Shown here in pieces: positions 8,569-19,024 of a DNA stretch of 64,000 bases (the stretch's first letter is position 1; each line of letters starts with the position of its first letter). The stretch is from positions 1,129,001 through 1,193,000 of the forward strand of contig JADJXE010000001.1 of assembly GCA_016716005.1 (NCBI GenBank), read 5' to 3'. The translations under genes and the position numbers were made by a program. The notes under the pieces are model-generated. The model ran no database searches, was not told where the DNA came from, and was given only the letters and a program-made list of their open reading frames with translations. Source of the stretch: Acidimicrobiales bacterium (GTDB lineage Bacteria; Actinomycetota; Acidimicrobiia; Acidimicrobiales; JADJXE01).

Positions 8569-9609
8569 TCACGCCGCCCAGGCCCTCACCTGCTCGACCA
8601 GCTTCACCGGATCCGGGCCGACGGGGGCGATGTTGAGCACCGTCACGCCGGCCTCCCGGTAGGCCTCGATGCGCTCGCGCACGAAGCCCTCCGGGCCGAT
8701 CAGCGAGGAGGCCTCCAGGAAGCCGGCCGGCACCGCCGCGGCCGCCTCGGCCTTCTTGCCCGACAGGTACAGGTCCTGGATGAGCTCGGCCTCGGCCTCG
8801 TAGCCGTAGCGCCGGAACAGCGAGTTGTAGAAGTTGCGGCCGCGGGCACCCATGCCGCCCACGTACAGCGCGGCCATGGGACGGCCCAGGTCGCGCAGCC
8901 GGCCGGCCTCGTCGGGGTCGTCCACCACCGCCACCATCCCACCGGCCACGACCTCGAGCGGCCCCAGGTCAGCGGGCCGCTTGGCCCGGCCGGCGGCCAG
9001 ATCGTCGCCCCACACGTCCCCGGCCCGCTCCGGCTCGAAGAGCAGGGGCAGCCATCCGTCGGCCAGCTCGGCCGTGGCCTCCACGTTCTTCGGACCCAGC
9101 GAGGCCACGTAGATGGGGATCCGGTCGCGAACGGGGTGGGTGATCATCTTCAGCGGCTTGCCCAACCCGGTCCCGCGGTCGGCGGGGAGCGGCAGGGTGT
9201 AGTAGCGACCGTCGTAGGTGACCCGATCGCGGCGCCAGACCGACCGGCAGATCTCGATGATCTCCCTGGTCCGCCCGATCGGGGCGTCGTAGGGCACGCC
9301 GTGGAAGCCCTCGATGACCTGTGGGCCCGATGCTCCCAGACCCAGCACGCAGCGCCCCCCGGAGAGCGCGTCGATGCCGGCCGCCGTCATGGCGAGCAGG
9401 GTCGGCGTGCGGGTGTAGACCGGCAGGATGCCGCTCGCGATCTCGACCGTGTCGGTGCGGGCCGCCAGGTAGCCCATCAGGCTGGGGGCGTCGAAGCCGT
9501 AGGCCTCGGCCACCCAGACCATGTCGAGACCGGCCTTCTCCAGGGCGGCGACCTGGTCGGCCGCCTCCCCGAAGCCGCCGGCGTAGCTGAGCTGCATGCT
9601 GAGCCGCAT
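8569..9609 (-). CDS. LLM-class F420-dependent oxidoreductase
   Basis: Luciferase-like TIM-barrel enzyme of the type that uses coenzyme F420 in actinobacteria. MQLSYAGGFGEAADQVAALE, VWVAEAYGFDAPS and LGLGASGPQVIEGFHGVPY are typical of the LLM subfamily with a conserved glycine-rich cofactor site. 346 residues is normal. ATG at 9609 has a strong purine-rich ribosome site (AGGGGGG). It stands alone on the minus strand, convergent with the preceding membrane-protein gene. The substrate is unknown; such enzymes often sit beside fatty-acid and steroid catabolism genes. Confidence 0.88.
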   Translation of the reverse strand: MRLSMQLSYAGGFGEAADQVAALEKAGLDMVWVAEAYGFDAPSLMGYLAARTDTVEIASGILPVYTRTPTLLAMTAAGIDALSGGRCVLGLGASGPQVIEGFHGVPYDAPIGRTREIIEICRSVWRRDRVTYDGRYYTLPLPADRGTGLGKPLKMITHPVRDRIPIYVASLGPKNVEATAELADGWLPLLFEPERAGDVWGDDLAAGRAKRPADLGPLEVVAGGMVAVVDDPDEAGRLRDLGRPMAALYVGGMGARGRNFYNSLFRRYGYEAEAELIQDLYLSGKKAEAAAAVPAGFLEASSLIGPEGFVRERIEAYREAGVTVLNIAPVGPDPVKLVEQVRAWAA

Positions 9610-9698
9610 CCGTCCCCCCTGCGATTCGGGCGATGGACGTCAGGTTAACCCTCGCCGCGAGCGTTGCCTGGGCCCCCCGACTGGCGGATGATCGGTGC

Positions 9699-10679
9699 AT
9701 GAGGATCGTCGCCCGAGCCCTGGCAGCCCTCGTCGTGGTCGGGGCGGTGACGGCCGTCGGCGGCCCGGCCTGGGCCCAGGTCGGGGCCCCGAGCTCCTCG
9801 GACGACGACTCGATCGTGGTCATCAGCGGCGACGTCGATCTGGGCGCCGACGCCGACGTCGACTCGATCGTGGTGATCAGGGGCGACGTCTCGGTCGAGG
9901 GCACGGTGCGCGGCAGCGTGTTCGTGGTGCGCGGCGACGTGGTCGTCCGCGGCACCGTCGAGGAGAGCGTGATCAGCCTGCGAGGCCGGGTGCGGCTCGA
10001 GGAGGGCGCGTCGGTGGGCGGCGACATCACCTCGTCGCGGCGGGCCGTCATCGCCGACGGCGCCACCGTGGGCGGGTCGGTCAACCGCGTCGACGTGACG
10101 AAGTGGTCGAGCGCGTTCGGCTGGATCAGCCTCATCCTGCTCTGGATCGCCGTCACGGTCTCGACGTTGCTCCTCGGGCTGCTCCTGCTGGTCGCGCTGA
10201 GCCGGCGCGGAGCCGCTGCGCTGGCCGACGCCGGCCGCACGTCGGTGGGCGCCTCCATCGGGCTGGGCCTGGCCGTGGCCGTGGGGCTGCCGGTGGCCGG
10301 GGTGCTGCTGCTCGTCACCGTCGTGGGGCTGCCCCTCGGCATCGGCGTGCTGCTGGCCCTCGGCCTGGTGTACGCCCTCGGCTACGTGATCGGCGCGTAC
10401 TTCGTCGGGCAGGTCATCCTGAAGCCCGCCACGTCGCCGTTCCTCGCCTTCCTCGTCGGATGGGCCATCCTGCGTGCGGTGGAGCTGCTCCCCCTGTTCG
10501 GTGGCCTGGTGGGAGCGGGCGCAGCCGTCTACGGGCTCGGCATGGCGGCCGTGGCGATCTGGCGCGTCCGCGCCGGGGGACCCGCCGCCGCCCCGGCCGC
10601 TCCGCTGGCGGCAGCAGCCGCCCCCGCCGAGCCGACGACGGCCGGACCGACCTCGCCCGAGCCGCCGCCCCAGGCCTGA
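9699..10679 (+). CDS. Secreted-repeat membrane protein with bactofilin-like repeats
   Basis: Signal peptide at residues 1-28 ending PAWAQ. Then about 100 residues of short beta-strand repeats (SIVVISGDVDLG, SIVVIRGDVSVEG, SVFVVRGDVVVRG, SVISLRGRVRLEEG) that look like the beta-helix of bactofilin/polymer-forming proteins. Three or four transmembrane helices follow, then an Ala/Pro-rich tail. The repeats should lie outside the membrane. The start is ATG at 9699, preceded six bases upstream by GATGAT, a -10-like box. A role in envelope organisation is a guess from the repeat type. Confidence 0.75.
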   Translation: MRIVARALAALVVVGAVTAVGGPAWAQVGAPSSSDDDSIVVISGDVDLGADADVDSIVVIRGDVSVEGTVRGSVFVVRGDVVVRGTVEESVISLRGRVRLEEGASVGGDITSSRRAVIADGATVGGSVNRVDVTKWSSAFGWISLILLWIAVTVSTLLLGLLLLVALSRRGAAALADAGRTSVGASIGLGLAVAVGLPVAGVLLLVTVVGLPLGIGVLLALGLVYALGYVIGAYFVGQVILKPATSPFLAFLVGWAILRAVELLPLFGGLVGAGAAVYGLGMAAVAIWRVRAGGPAAAPAAPLAAAAAPAEPTTAGPTSPEPPPQA

Positions 10680-10766
10680 CCGGCCCAACGAGTGCCCGCG
10701 GCACGGTGCCGACCAGGTGGGCCGGGCGGAGGTAGCGTTCGTCGCCGATCGGGCGAGGAGCGCCAC

Positions 10767-11600
10767 GTGGAGCACGACGAGTACGAAGCGCTGCAGGTGC
10801 ACCGCGAGGCCGGCGTGGTCACCGCGGTCATCGACCATCCTCCCGTCAACCTGCTCGACGACGCCCTGATCGGCGACCTGTTCCGGCTGGCCACCGCGGC
10901 CGGCGCCGACCCCGACGTCCGCGTCGTCGTGCTCCGGAGCGCGCTGGCCGAGTTCTTCATCGCCCACGCCGACCTCGAGACGCTGCTCGGGTTCCCCCGC
11001 GACGCGGGGCGGGCGGCCGAGATCGTGCGCGGCTTCCACGGGCTGGTCGAGCTGTTCCGCACCATGCCGGCGATCACGATCGCGGTCATCGAGGGTCGCG
11101 TGGGCGGCGGCGGCAGCGAGCTGGCCCTGTCCTGCGATCTGCGGATCGCGGCCGACACGGCCGTGTTCAGCCAGCCCGAGGTCGCCCTGGGCATCCTGCC
11201 CGGCGGCAGCGGCACCCAGCGCCTCACCCGGCTGTTGGGGCGGGCGAGGGCCCTCGAGGTGGTGGTGGGCTGCGACGACGTCGACGCCGGGCTGGCCGAG
11301 CGCTGGGGATGGGTGAACCGGACGCTCCCGGCGGACGGGCTGGACCGGTTCGTCGACCGGCTGTGCCGCCGCATCGCCTCGTTCCCCGCCGGGGCGGTGG
11401 CCGCGGCGAAGCGATCCGTCGACGCCGCCGGCCCGGCGTGGGATGACGGCCTGGCCGAGGAGGCGCGGCTGTTCGGCGAGCTGGTCGTGACCGACGAGGC
11501 CCGCCAGCTCATGAGGCGGGCCCTGGAGCTGGGCGCCCAGACGCGAGACGGAGAGCTGCGAATCCAGGAGCTGCTCGCCCACCTCGGCGGGGAGGGCTGA
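10767..11600 (+). CDS. Enoyl-CoA hydratase/isomerase (crotonase)
   Basis: Crotonase-fold enzyme, cytosolic, hydrating 2-enoyl-CoA in beta-oxidation. Both catalytic glutamates of classic hydratases are present: GGGGSELALSCD and FSQPEVALGILPGGSGTQRL. GTG at 10767 is chosen because GAGGAG lies six bases upstream; the longer frame from 10692 is Arg/Gly-rich and non-homologous. 277 residues fits the family. The next gene starts about 33 bases downstream on the same strand. Chain-length specificity is unknown. Confidence 0.88.
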   Translation: MEHDEYEALQVHREAGVVTAVIDHPPVNLLDDALIGDLFRLATAAGADPDVRVVVLRSALAEFFIAHADLETLLGFPRDAGRAAEIVRGFHGLVELFRTMPAITIAVIEGRVGGGGSELALSCDLRIAADTAVFSQPEVALGILPGGSGTQRLTRLLGRARALEVVVGCDDVDAGLAERWGWVNRTLPADGLDRFVDRLCRRIASFPAGAVAAAKRSVDAAGPAWDDGLAEEARLFGELVVTDEARQLMRRALELGAQTRDGELRIQELLAHLGGEG

Positions 11601-11633
11601 CGTGGCACCGGCACCCTGCGGCCCGGTCCGGCC

Positions 11634-12683
11634 ATGAGCACGCCGCCCCTCCGCGTCGCCCTGCCGTCGGGCACCGCCCGGCGCGGCGTGGCCCGCGTGC
11701 TCGGCGAGGTGGGCATCGCCGCCACCATCCTCCCCGAGGGGACACCGGCCGACCTGGCCTGCGTGTCCCTCGACGCCGTGCGGGGCGGCCCGGTCGCGCC
11801 GCGGTCGCTCGACGGCCTCGTCGATCCCCTCGTCGTGGGCGGCCTGGCGCCCGCGGCGGTGCGCCGATGCCAGGTGGGCGGGCGGCTGCTGGCGCTGCCT
11901 CGCACGTTCGACGTCCGCCTGTGGTGGGCTCGTCGCGACCAGGCACCCCATCCACCGGAGAGCTGGGCCGAGCTGGCCCTGTCCGGGCTGGTCGCGGGCG
12001 TGCCGGGGACCGGTCCCGCCCTGTTCCAGGTGTTCGCCAAGCTGGTCACCAGCCACGGGGGCCGTCTGGTCGACGACGAGCTCCGGCCGACGCTGGCCAC
12101 ACCGGAGGGCGAGCAGGCCCTCGACCTGCTGCTGCGCATCGCGGCGCCGGCGGGCCCGGCCCTGGCCGGGTGGGACGACGAGACCGTCGCCGTGGAGCTG
12201 GCCGAGGGCCGCCTGGCCCTGGCCGGCGTCTGGGCCGGCGCCACGCCCGTGCTCCGCGCCGGCCCCGCCTACGAGCACCTCGACCCGCACCTGGTGCCGG
12301 CCGGCCCGGCCGGCCGGCGGTCCTGGGCCCGGGGCCTGGCCTGGGTGGTCCCCCGCGGCGCTCGCGACGTGGATGCCGCGGTCAGCGCCCTGGACGTCCT
12401 GGCCGGGGCCGAGGCCGCCCGGCACGACCTGGCCGAGGGGCTGCCGGCCGCACACGTCGGCGCGGCCGCGGCCGAGGTGCCGGCCGACGCCAGCGACGCC
12501 CGGCGCATCGCGATCGTGCTCGAGACCGCAGCGCACTACGTGGTGCCGGCGCTCCCGCTGGCCCGCCTGGGCGCGGTGGAGGCAGCGGCGTGGCCCCCGC
12601 TGCACGAGGCCGTCGCCGGCCGGCTCGACGCCCCCGCCGCGCTGGCCGCCGCCGACCGCGCCGCTCGGAAGGCGGCCGGCTGA
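11634..12683 (+). CDS. Type-1 solute-binding-protein-like, no signal peptide
   Basis: 349 residues resembling the MalE-type (family 1) extracellular solute-binding fold: CQVGGRLLALPRTFDVRLWW, a WAEL segment, TPEGEQALDLLLRIA, a GRLALAGVWAG segment and a later WARGLAWVVPRGA. It lacks any N-terminal signal peptide or lipobox and starts MSTPPLRVALPSG, so it is probably cytosolic. There are no transporter permeases nearby. It follows the crotonase gene in the same direction, so it may bind a metabolite inside the cell. The start is ATG at 11634. Confidence 0.65.
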   Translation: MSTPPLRVALPSGTARRGVARVLGEVGIAATILPEGTPADLACVSLDAVRGGPVAPRSLDGLVDPLVVGGLAPAAVRRCQVGGRLLALPRTFDVRLWWARRDQAPHPPESWAELALSGLVAGVPGTGPALFQVFAKLVTSHGGRLVDDELRPTLATPEGEQALDLLLRIAAPAGPALAGWDDETVAVELAEGRLALAGVWAGATPVLRAGPAYEHLDPHLVPAGPAGRRSWARGLAWVVPRGARDVDAAVSALDVLAGAEAARHDLAEGLPAAHVGAAAAEVPADASDARRIAIVLETAAHYVVPALPLARLGAVEAAAWPPLHEAVAGRLDAPAALAAADRAARKAAG

Positions 12684-12716
12684 GCGACGCCCCCGACCGC
12701 CGCCGGCCCGCCCGGG

Positions 12717-13028
12717 TCACGGCGGCGGCGCGCCCGGCCCGCCCGCGCCCACGCCCGGGCCGAGCCGGCGGCGCCGGGCCGAGCCCATCAGCACCGCACC
12801 GACCGCGCTGGAGACGACCGCTCCCACCAGGGTGGCCACGAGCAGCAGCACGTCGGCTCGGCGCGCGTCGGCCTGGCCGAAGCCCTCGTCGCCCCCGGCG
12901 AGGAACCCCGCGGCCGCCAGCACGACCGAGACCCCCACGCCGACCACCACCGCGCCCACCACCGCGCCCACCGCCCCGCCCAGCACTGCGCCGAGCGCGG
13001 TCGCGCGAACCGAGGATCCCTGCACCAT
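12717..13028 (-). CDS. Small glycine-rich membrane protein
   Basis: 103 residues with two or three hydrophobic helices. The first is packed with GxxxG spacing (GAVLGGAVGAVVGAVVVGVG), a glycine-zipper feature. The second is near residue 75. The tail is Gly/Pro/Arg-rich. ATG at 13028 follows GGGAGGTGG; the longer frame to 13223 is Ser/Pro-rich read-through of the dehydrogenase gene. Unrecognised family. It follows the acyl-CoA dehydrogenase gene by 40 bases on the same strand. Confidence 0.6.
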   Translation of the reverse strand: MVQGSSVRATALGAVLGGAVGAVVGAVVVGVGVSVVLAAAGFLAGGDEGFGQADARRADVLLLVATLVGAVVSSAVGAVLMGSARRRRLGPGVGAGGPGAPPP

Positions 13029-13068
13029 CGCCACCTCCCGGTGGCTCGTCGAGACGAGGGGGCGACGA

Positions 13069-14181
13069 CTACCCGCGGGGGAGGCCGAGGATGCGCTCGC
13101 CGATGATGTTGCGCTGCACCTCGCCGGTGCCACCACCGATGGTGAGGGCTCGGCTGAACAGGTAGCCCCAGTGCCACTCCGCGACCTCGGTGCCGAGTGG
13201 CCCGGCGTCGGTGAGCATGCCACCCGCGCCGGCGAGATCCTTGGCCAGTTCCATCAGCCGCTGCCCGTGCTCGTCGGCGAGGAGCTTCTTCACGGACGCC
13301 TCGGGGCCCGGCGTCTCGCCGTGCACCATGGCCGTGAGGACGCGGTACCCGAGCAGGCGCAGGATCGTGGCCTCGACGTGCACCTGCGCGACCCGGCGCC
13401 GCAGCAGCGGGTCGGCCACCCCGCCGGCGGCCCGCACCAGGTCGAGGAAGTCCCCCGACGTGGGGCCCAGGCCCCAGAGCGCACCGCCGGTCGAGAGCGA
13501 GACCCGCTCGTTCGCCAGCGTGACCTTGGCCAGGCGCCATCCGTCGTGCTCCTCGCCCACCAGGTGGTCGGCGGGGATCCGCACGTCGGTGAAGAAGCAC
13601 TCGTTGAAGTGCCGGCCGCCGGTCATCTCGATCACGGGGCGGATGTCGATCCCGGGGCGATCCATCGGCAGCACGAAGTAGGAGATCCCCCGGTGCTTCG
13701 GCGCCGCCGGATCGGTGCGGGCCAACAGGATCCCGAAGTCGCTGTGGTCGGCGTAGCTCGACCACAGCTTGGATCCGTTGATCACCCACTCGCCGCCGTC
13801 GCGGACCGCACGGGTGCGCAGGTTGGCGAGGTCGCTCCCCGCCTCCGGCTCGCTGAACAGCTGACACCAGTAGGTGTCGGCCGCGAGCAGCCCCGGCAGC
13901 CACCGGCGCTTCTGCTCCTCGGACCCGGCATGCAGGATCGTGGGGCCGGCCCACCCGATCCCGATGGGGTTGTCGGGCCGGGCGATGCCGGCGCGGTCGA
14001 GCTCCTCGTCGACGAGCAGCTGGTGCACCGGATCGGCGTCGATGCCCCACGGGCGCGGCCAGTGCGGCACGACGTAGCCGGCCTCGGCCAGCTCCCGGCC
14101 GGTCGGCGACGGGTGGTCGGCCAGCCACGCTCGCACGGCCAGGCGGCGGGCATCGTCGTCCCGCGGCAGCTCGAAGTCCAC
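13069..14181 (-). CDS. Acyl-CoA dehydrogenase (FadE type)
   Basis: FAD enzyme making the alpha-beta double bond in acyl-CoA. Motifs: QLFSEPEAGSDLANL (FAD/substrate), MTGGRHFNECFFTDVRIPADHLVG and GGGTGEVQRNIIGERILGLP. The position of the medium-chain enzyme's catalytic Glu (YEGT) is Gly here, as in many actinobacterial FadE proteins, so the base must lie elsewhere or in a partner subunit. GTG start at 14181. TACGCT lies six bases before it, so the mRNA is probably leaderless. It is a close paralogue of the gene at 21043-22212. Confidence 0.92.
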   Translation of the reverse strand: MDFELPRDDDARRLAVRAWLADHPSPTGRELAEAGYVVPHWPRPWGIDADPVHQLLVDEELDRAGIARPDNPIGIGWAGPTILHAGSEEQKRRWLPGLLAADTYWCQLFSEPEAGSDLANLRTRAVRDGGEWVINGSKLWSSYADHSDFGILLARTDPAAPKHRGISYFVLPMDRPGIDIRPVIEMTGGRHFNECFFTDVRIPADHLVGEEHDGWRLAKVTLANERVSLSTGGALWGLGPTSGDFLDLVRAAGGVADPLLRRRVAQVHVEATILRLLGYRVLTAMVHGETPGPEASVKKLLADEHGQRLMELAKDLAGAGGMLTDAGPLGTEVAEWHWGYLFSRALTIGGGTGEVQRNIIGERILGLPRG

Positions 14182-14287
14182 CAGCGGAGCGTACGGGCCG
14201 GGCGGGGTCGCAGGCGACCGTCGGCCCGGCGTCGGCCCCGGGCCGGCCTCCCGAGCGGCCCGACCGCGGGCGCGCCATCATGGCGCC

Positions 14288-14953
14288 ATGGGGGCACGGT
14301 TCACCGGCTGGCCGGCCGAGGCGCTCGCGTTCTACGCCGGCCTCGAGGCCGACAACTCGAAGGCGTACTTCACGGCCCACAGAGCCGTGTACCACGAGTC
14401 GGTCCGCGAGCCGATGCTCGCCCTGGCGGAGTCGGTGGCGGAGGAGTTCGGGCCCCTGCACCTGTTCAGGCCCAACCGCGACGTCCGCTTCAGCACCGAC
14501 ACGTCGCCGTACAAGACCCAGCAGGGGGCGGTGACCGAGGGCGAGGGGGGCTCGATCTACTACGTGGCGATCTCGGCCGAGGGGCTGTTCGTCGGCACCG
14601 GCTACCACCAGATGGCGAGCGACCAGCTGCAGCGCTTCCGCCGGGCGGTCGCCGACGACACCACGGGGCCCGAGCTGGTGGGCGCGGTCGAGGCCGTCGA
14701 GCGCCGGGGCTGCTCGGTGGGCGGCGAGGCGCTGAAGACCGCCCCGCGGGGTTGGCCGAAGGACCATCCCCGCGTCCGGTTCCTGCGCCACAAGGGGCTC
14801 ACGATCGGACGCACGTTCGCGCCGGCGCCCTGGCTGCACACCGCCCGCGCCCGCGACCGGATCGTGCGCGTGTGGCGGGACGGCGCGGCCACGAACGCCT
14901 GGCTCGACGCCCACGTGGGCCCGAGCACCATCCCGCCCGACGACCGCCGCTGA
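14288..14953 (+). CDS. DUF2461-family protein
   Basis: Member of the DUF2461 family. The typical opening (GWPAEALAFYAGLEADNSKAYF), the central SIYYVAISAEGLFVGTGYHQM and the C-terminal LKTAPRGWPKDHPRVRFLRHK are all present. 221 residues is normal. Biochemical function is unknown for the family. The start is ATG at 14288, with CATCAT six bases upstream as a -10-like box; it is divergent from the acyl-CoA dehydrogenase gene, whose TACGCT box is about 90 bases away. Confidence 0.88.
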   Translation: MGARFTGWPAEALAFYAGLEADNSKAYFTAHRAVYHESVREPMLALAESVAEEFGPLHLFRPNRDVRFSTDTSPYKTQQGAVTEGEGGSIYYVAISAEGLFVGTGYHQMASDQLQRFRRAVADDTTGPELVGAVEAVERRGCSVGGEALKTAPRGWPKDHPRVRFLRHKGLTIGRTFAPAPWLHTARARDRIVRVWRDGAATNAWLDAHVGPSTIPPDDRR

Positions 14954-14974
14954 GCGACGACCGCCCCGCGTCGG

Positions 14975-15775
14975 TCAGGCGCGAGGGCCGGCGATCAGGC
15001 CGGCGTCCAGACCGGCGATCACCTGCCTGATCGGCTCGGGCCGCACCGAAAAGGACCCGCGGAAGGGGGCGCTGATGGCGAGGATGGTGGCGATGCTCAT
15101 CGCCACCACCGCGACCAGCCCGGCCACGAGCAGGGCGACCCGCCGCCCGAAGCGGAGGGTGAGGGCGACGGAGTCGGCGACGAGCGCGAGGCCGGACACC
15201 ACCAGGAGGGCGAGCACCAGGCCGAGGAACCGCCGCCCGGCGGCGGCGAAGCGGTCCCGGCGGGCCGTGGTGAGCGCGTCGAGCGAGGCGAGGAGCTCCG
15301 ACGACGCGGCCGCGGGGACACCGGGCCGGGAGACCTGGGCCCGGACCGTGCGCTCCAGCTCACCCAGCTCGGCGAACGCCTCGGCACTGCCCGTCTGCGT
15401 GGCGTCGCCGCTGAACTCGGTGTCTGCCGAGACGCCCAGGTAGACGACCAGGGCGTCGACGACCGCCCCCGTCTCCACGCCGGGCGACGTCGACGCCCAC
15501 GCCAGGCGCGACGCGGCTGCGGCCTCGGCAGCCACGTCGTCCTGCGCGGCCCGCAGCACCACCCACTCCGAACCGATCGTGAAGGCGACCAGCACCCCGA
15601 AGGCGGCGCCCAGCGCCGGCATCAGCGGCCCGGCCACCGTGGCCGCCTGCTCCCGGGCCGCTCCGGTGATGGCCCGCACCATCGCCGCCCGGGCGACGAC
15701 GGCCGACCCCGCGAACAGCGCGAGGGCCAGCGTCACCAGCAACCAGGCCGGGCGCTCGACGAGGAACGTCGTCAC
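14975..15775 (-). CDS. DUF4239-like membrane protein
   Basis: 266 residues with four predicted membrane helices: about 11-30, 52-72, 185-205 and 215-235. The helical domain between them contains the SRLAWASTSPGVETGAVVDALVVYL region and looks like bestrophin-like DUF4239 proteins. GTG at 15775 with TACCGT eight bases upstream suggests a leaderless mRNA. The function is unknown; ion-channel activity is possible only by loose analogy. Confidence 0.65.
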   Translation of the reverse strand: MTTFLVERPAWLLVTLALALFAGSAVVARAAMVRAITGAAREQAATVAGPLMPALGAAFGVLVAFTIGSEWVVLRAAQDDVAAEAAAASRLAWASTSPGVETGAVVDALVVYLGVSADTEFSGDATQTGSAEAFAELGELERTVRAQVSRPGVPAAASSELLASLDALTTARRDRFAAAGRRFLGLVLALLVVSGLALVADSVALTLRFGRRVALLVAGLVAVVAMSIATILAISAPFRGSFSVRPEPIRQVIAGLDAGLIAGPRA

Positions 15776-15919
15776 CGCGGAGCACGGTAGCCGCGCCCCA
15801 CTTGCCCGGCCCCGACCGGGCCACTGGCCCAGGGGGATGGCGCACCCCCGCCCCGTGGCCGCCGCCGGGTTCGTCGCCGTGCTGGGGGTCGCCCCCCTCG
15901 CCGCCGCCGCCCTCGAGCC

Positions 15920-17479
<1,560 letters not shown>

Positions 17480-17586
17480 CGCGGTCCCCCCTGCACCTGG
17501 CCAGTTGACGGGGGGAACCTACCCCGTCTCCGCCCGCCCGTCGCCGTCCCGCGCCGAGGCTCGGGGCCGCTCCCGACGGGGCGGGC

Positions 17587-18294
17587 TCAGCCGGCCGCAG
17601 GCAGCTGCGACTCGACCCAGCGCTGGAGCTCGGGGCCGCTCTCGAAGCTGCAGATCAGCGCGTAGCGGGGCTCGGTGCCGTTGTGCACCACCACGTGCCA
17701 CAGCCGCTGCGTGTCGACCACGAACCGGGCGCCCCTCGGGAGCGGCACCCGGCGCTCGGTGGCGGGGTCGGGCAGGCCGTCGGGGCCGGGGTCCATGAGC
17801 AACATGTAGCTGTCGGGGCTGTCGGTGAGCTCCAGCCACACCCGCACCACCCAGCCCTCGTCCTCGGGGTTGAAGCGGTTGTTGTCGTCACGGTGGAAGC
17901 TCCTGAGCGCGGTCTCGTGATCCTGCGGCTCGAGCTTGATGATGCGCACCCGGCCGAAGTTGGCGCCCACACCGGCGACGTAGTCGCGGATGGTGGGGCA
18001 CTTGTCGGCGTTCACCGTGAACACCGCGTCCTTGTCGGGCTGCTCGTTGTCCTTGCTCCAGAAGCCACGGCAGTCGAGCTCGCCGTCGGCGGTGGCGATC
18101 GGGGCGAAGTTGGTGTCGCCGCCGCTCTTCCAGTCCATGTACTCGAGCCCCAGGTACTCGTCCTCGGGCACCTCGAAGGGGGCGTCGGCGAGCTGCACGA
18201 AGCCCGTCTCGGCGAGCACGGCCAGCCGCGGGTGGGGGGTCTCGAGGGGGATCTCGACCGACCAGTGGTCGGGGGTGGGCCAGAACGAGGTCAT
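17587..18294 (-). CDS. Putative Fe(II)/2-oxoglutarate oxygenase-like protein
   Basis: 235 residues. A double-stranded-beta-helix enzyme is suggested by His-x-Asp in RSFHRDDNNRF (about residue 150), a distal His in RLWHVVVHNG (about 205) and a following Arg in EPRYALI, the spacing of metal and 2-oxoglutarate ligands in Asp/Asn-hydroxylase-like oxygenases. The start is ATG at 18294. TACACT lies six bases before it, indicating a leaderless mRNA. The frame runs on to 18345, but that part is weak. It could also be a cupin without oxygenase activity. Substrate unknown. Confidence 0.6.
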   Translation of the reverse strand: MTSFWPTPDHWSVEIPLETPHPRLAVLAETGFVQLADAPFEVPEDEYLGLEYMDWKSGGDTNFAPIATADGELDCRGFWSKDNEQPDKDAVFTVNADKCPTIRDYVAGVGANFGRVRIIKLEPQDHETALRSFHRDDNNRFNPEDEGWVVRVWLELTDSPDSYMLLMDPGPDGLPDPATERRVPLPRGARFVVDTQRLWHVVVHNGTEPRYALICSFESGPELQRWVESQLPAAG

Positions 18295-18316
18295 GGCGCG
18301 AGTGTAGGAGGCCCCC

Positions 18317-18979
18317 TCAGGGCGTCCCGACCACCCGCTTGTCACCCCACCGGTTCCAGTGCGTGACCGCCTCGGCCGGCTTGCGGCGGGCCCGCCCGAA
18401 CCGCCCGGAGGGGCGCCCCATCGGCACGAGGGCCGCTATCTCGAGCCCGGGCGGCACGCCCAGTCCCTCCAGGGCCTCGGCCTGATGGATGCGGATCACG
18501 GTGGTGAGGGCCGTGCCGATGCCGAGCCCGCGGGCCGCCAGCATCAGGTTCTGCACCGCCGGGTACACCGAGGCGTAGAGCGGTCCGATGTCCATCGGTC
18601 CCTCGTCGTCGCTCGGCGTCCAGTCGATCACGGGCATGAGCACCAGCACGATGGCCGGCGCGTCGGCGAGGTGCTCGGCGAGGTGGCGGGACGCGGCCGC
18701 CGTCCTCTCCCAGCTGGCCTCGTCCTCGGGCGTGCGGAACCGCGGCGGGGTGGCGAGCAGCGTGCGCTCGTAGCGGTCGTAGGCCCGCCGGTACAGCTCG
18801 GCGACCCGAGCCTTCGGCTCCTCGTCGGTGAGCACCAGGTACTGCCAGGGCTGCACGTTGCCGCCGCTCGGCGCCTGCTGGGCCGCCTCCAGGCAGTGGA
18901 GGATCTCCTCGTCGGTGACCGGGTCGCCGGTGTAGCGCCGGATGGCACGGGTGGTGAGGAGCGCCTCGTCGAGATCCAT
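18317..18979 (-). CDS. Nitroreductase-family flavoprotein
   Basis: FMN-dependent nitroreductase-fold protein, 220 residues. The opening TTRAIRRYTGDPVTDEEILHCLEAAQQAPSGGNVQPWQY holds the conserved FMN-phosphate Arg residues and Ser/Asn contacts, and a C-terminal LMLAARGLGIGTALTT helix completes the fold. ATG at 18979 is favoured: CAGACT lies six bases before it and the homology starts there rather than at 18997. It ends 22 bases before the start of the oxygenase-like gene on the same strand. The natural substrate is unknown. Confidence 0.88.
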   Translation of the reverse strand: MDLDEALLTTRAIRRYTGDPVTDEEILHCLEAAQQAPSGGNVQPWQYLVLTDEEPKARVAELYRRAYDRYERTLLATPPRFRTPEDEASWERTAAASRHLAEHLADAPAIVLVLMPVIDWTPSDDEGPMDIGPLYASVYPAVQNLMLAARGLGIGTALTTVIRIHQAEALEGLGVPPGLEIAALVPMGRPSGRFGRARRKPAEAVTHWNRWGDKRVVGTP

Positions 18980-19024
18980 GCCCGCAGTCTGGCCCACCGG
19001 CCGAGGGCCGGGTACGAGCGCTCC

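Noticed and set aside
9645..12605. A very long minus-strand frame of about 986 codons across the bactofilin-like, crotonase and binding-protein genes
   Set aside because: It is a shadow: rich in Gly, Arg, His and Gln without domain features, while three genuine plus-strand genes with motifs occupy the same DNA.
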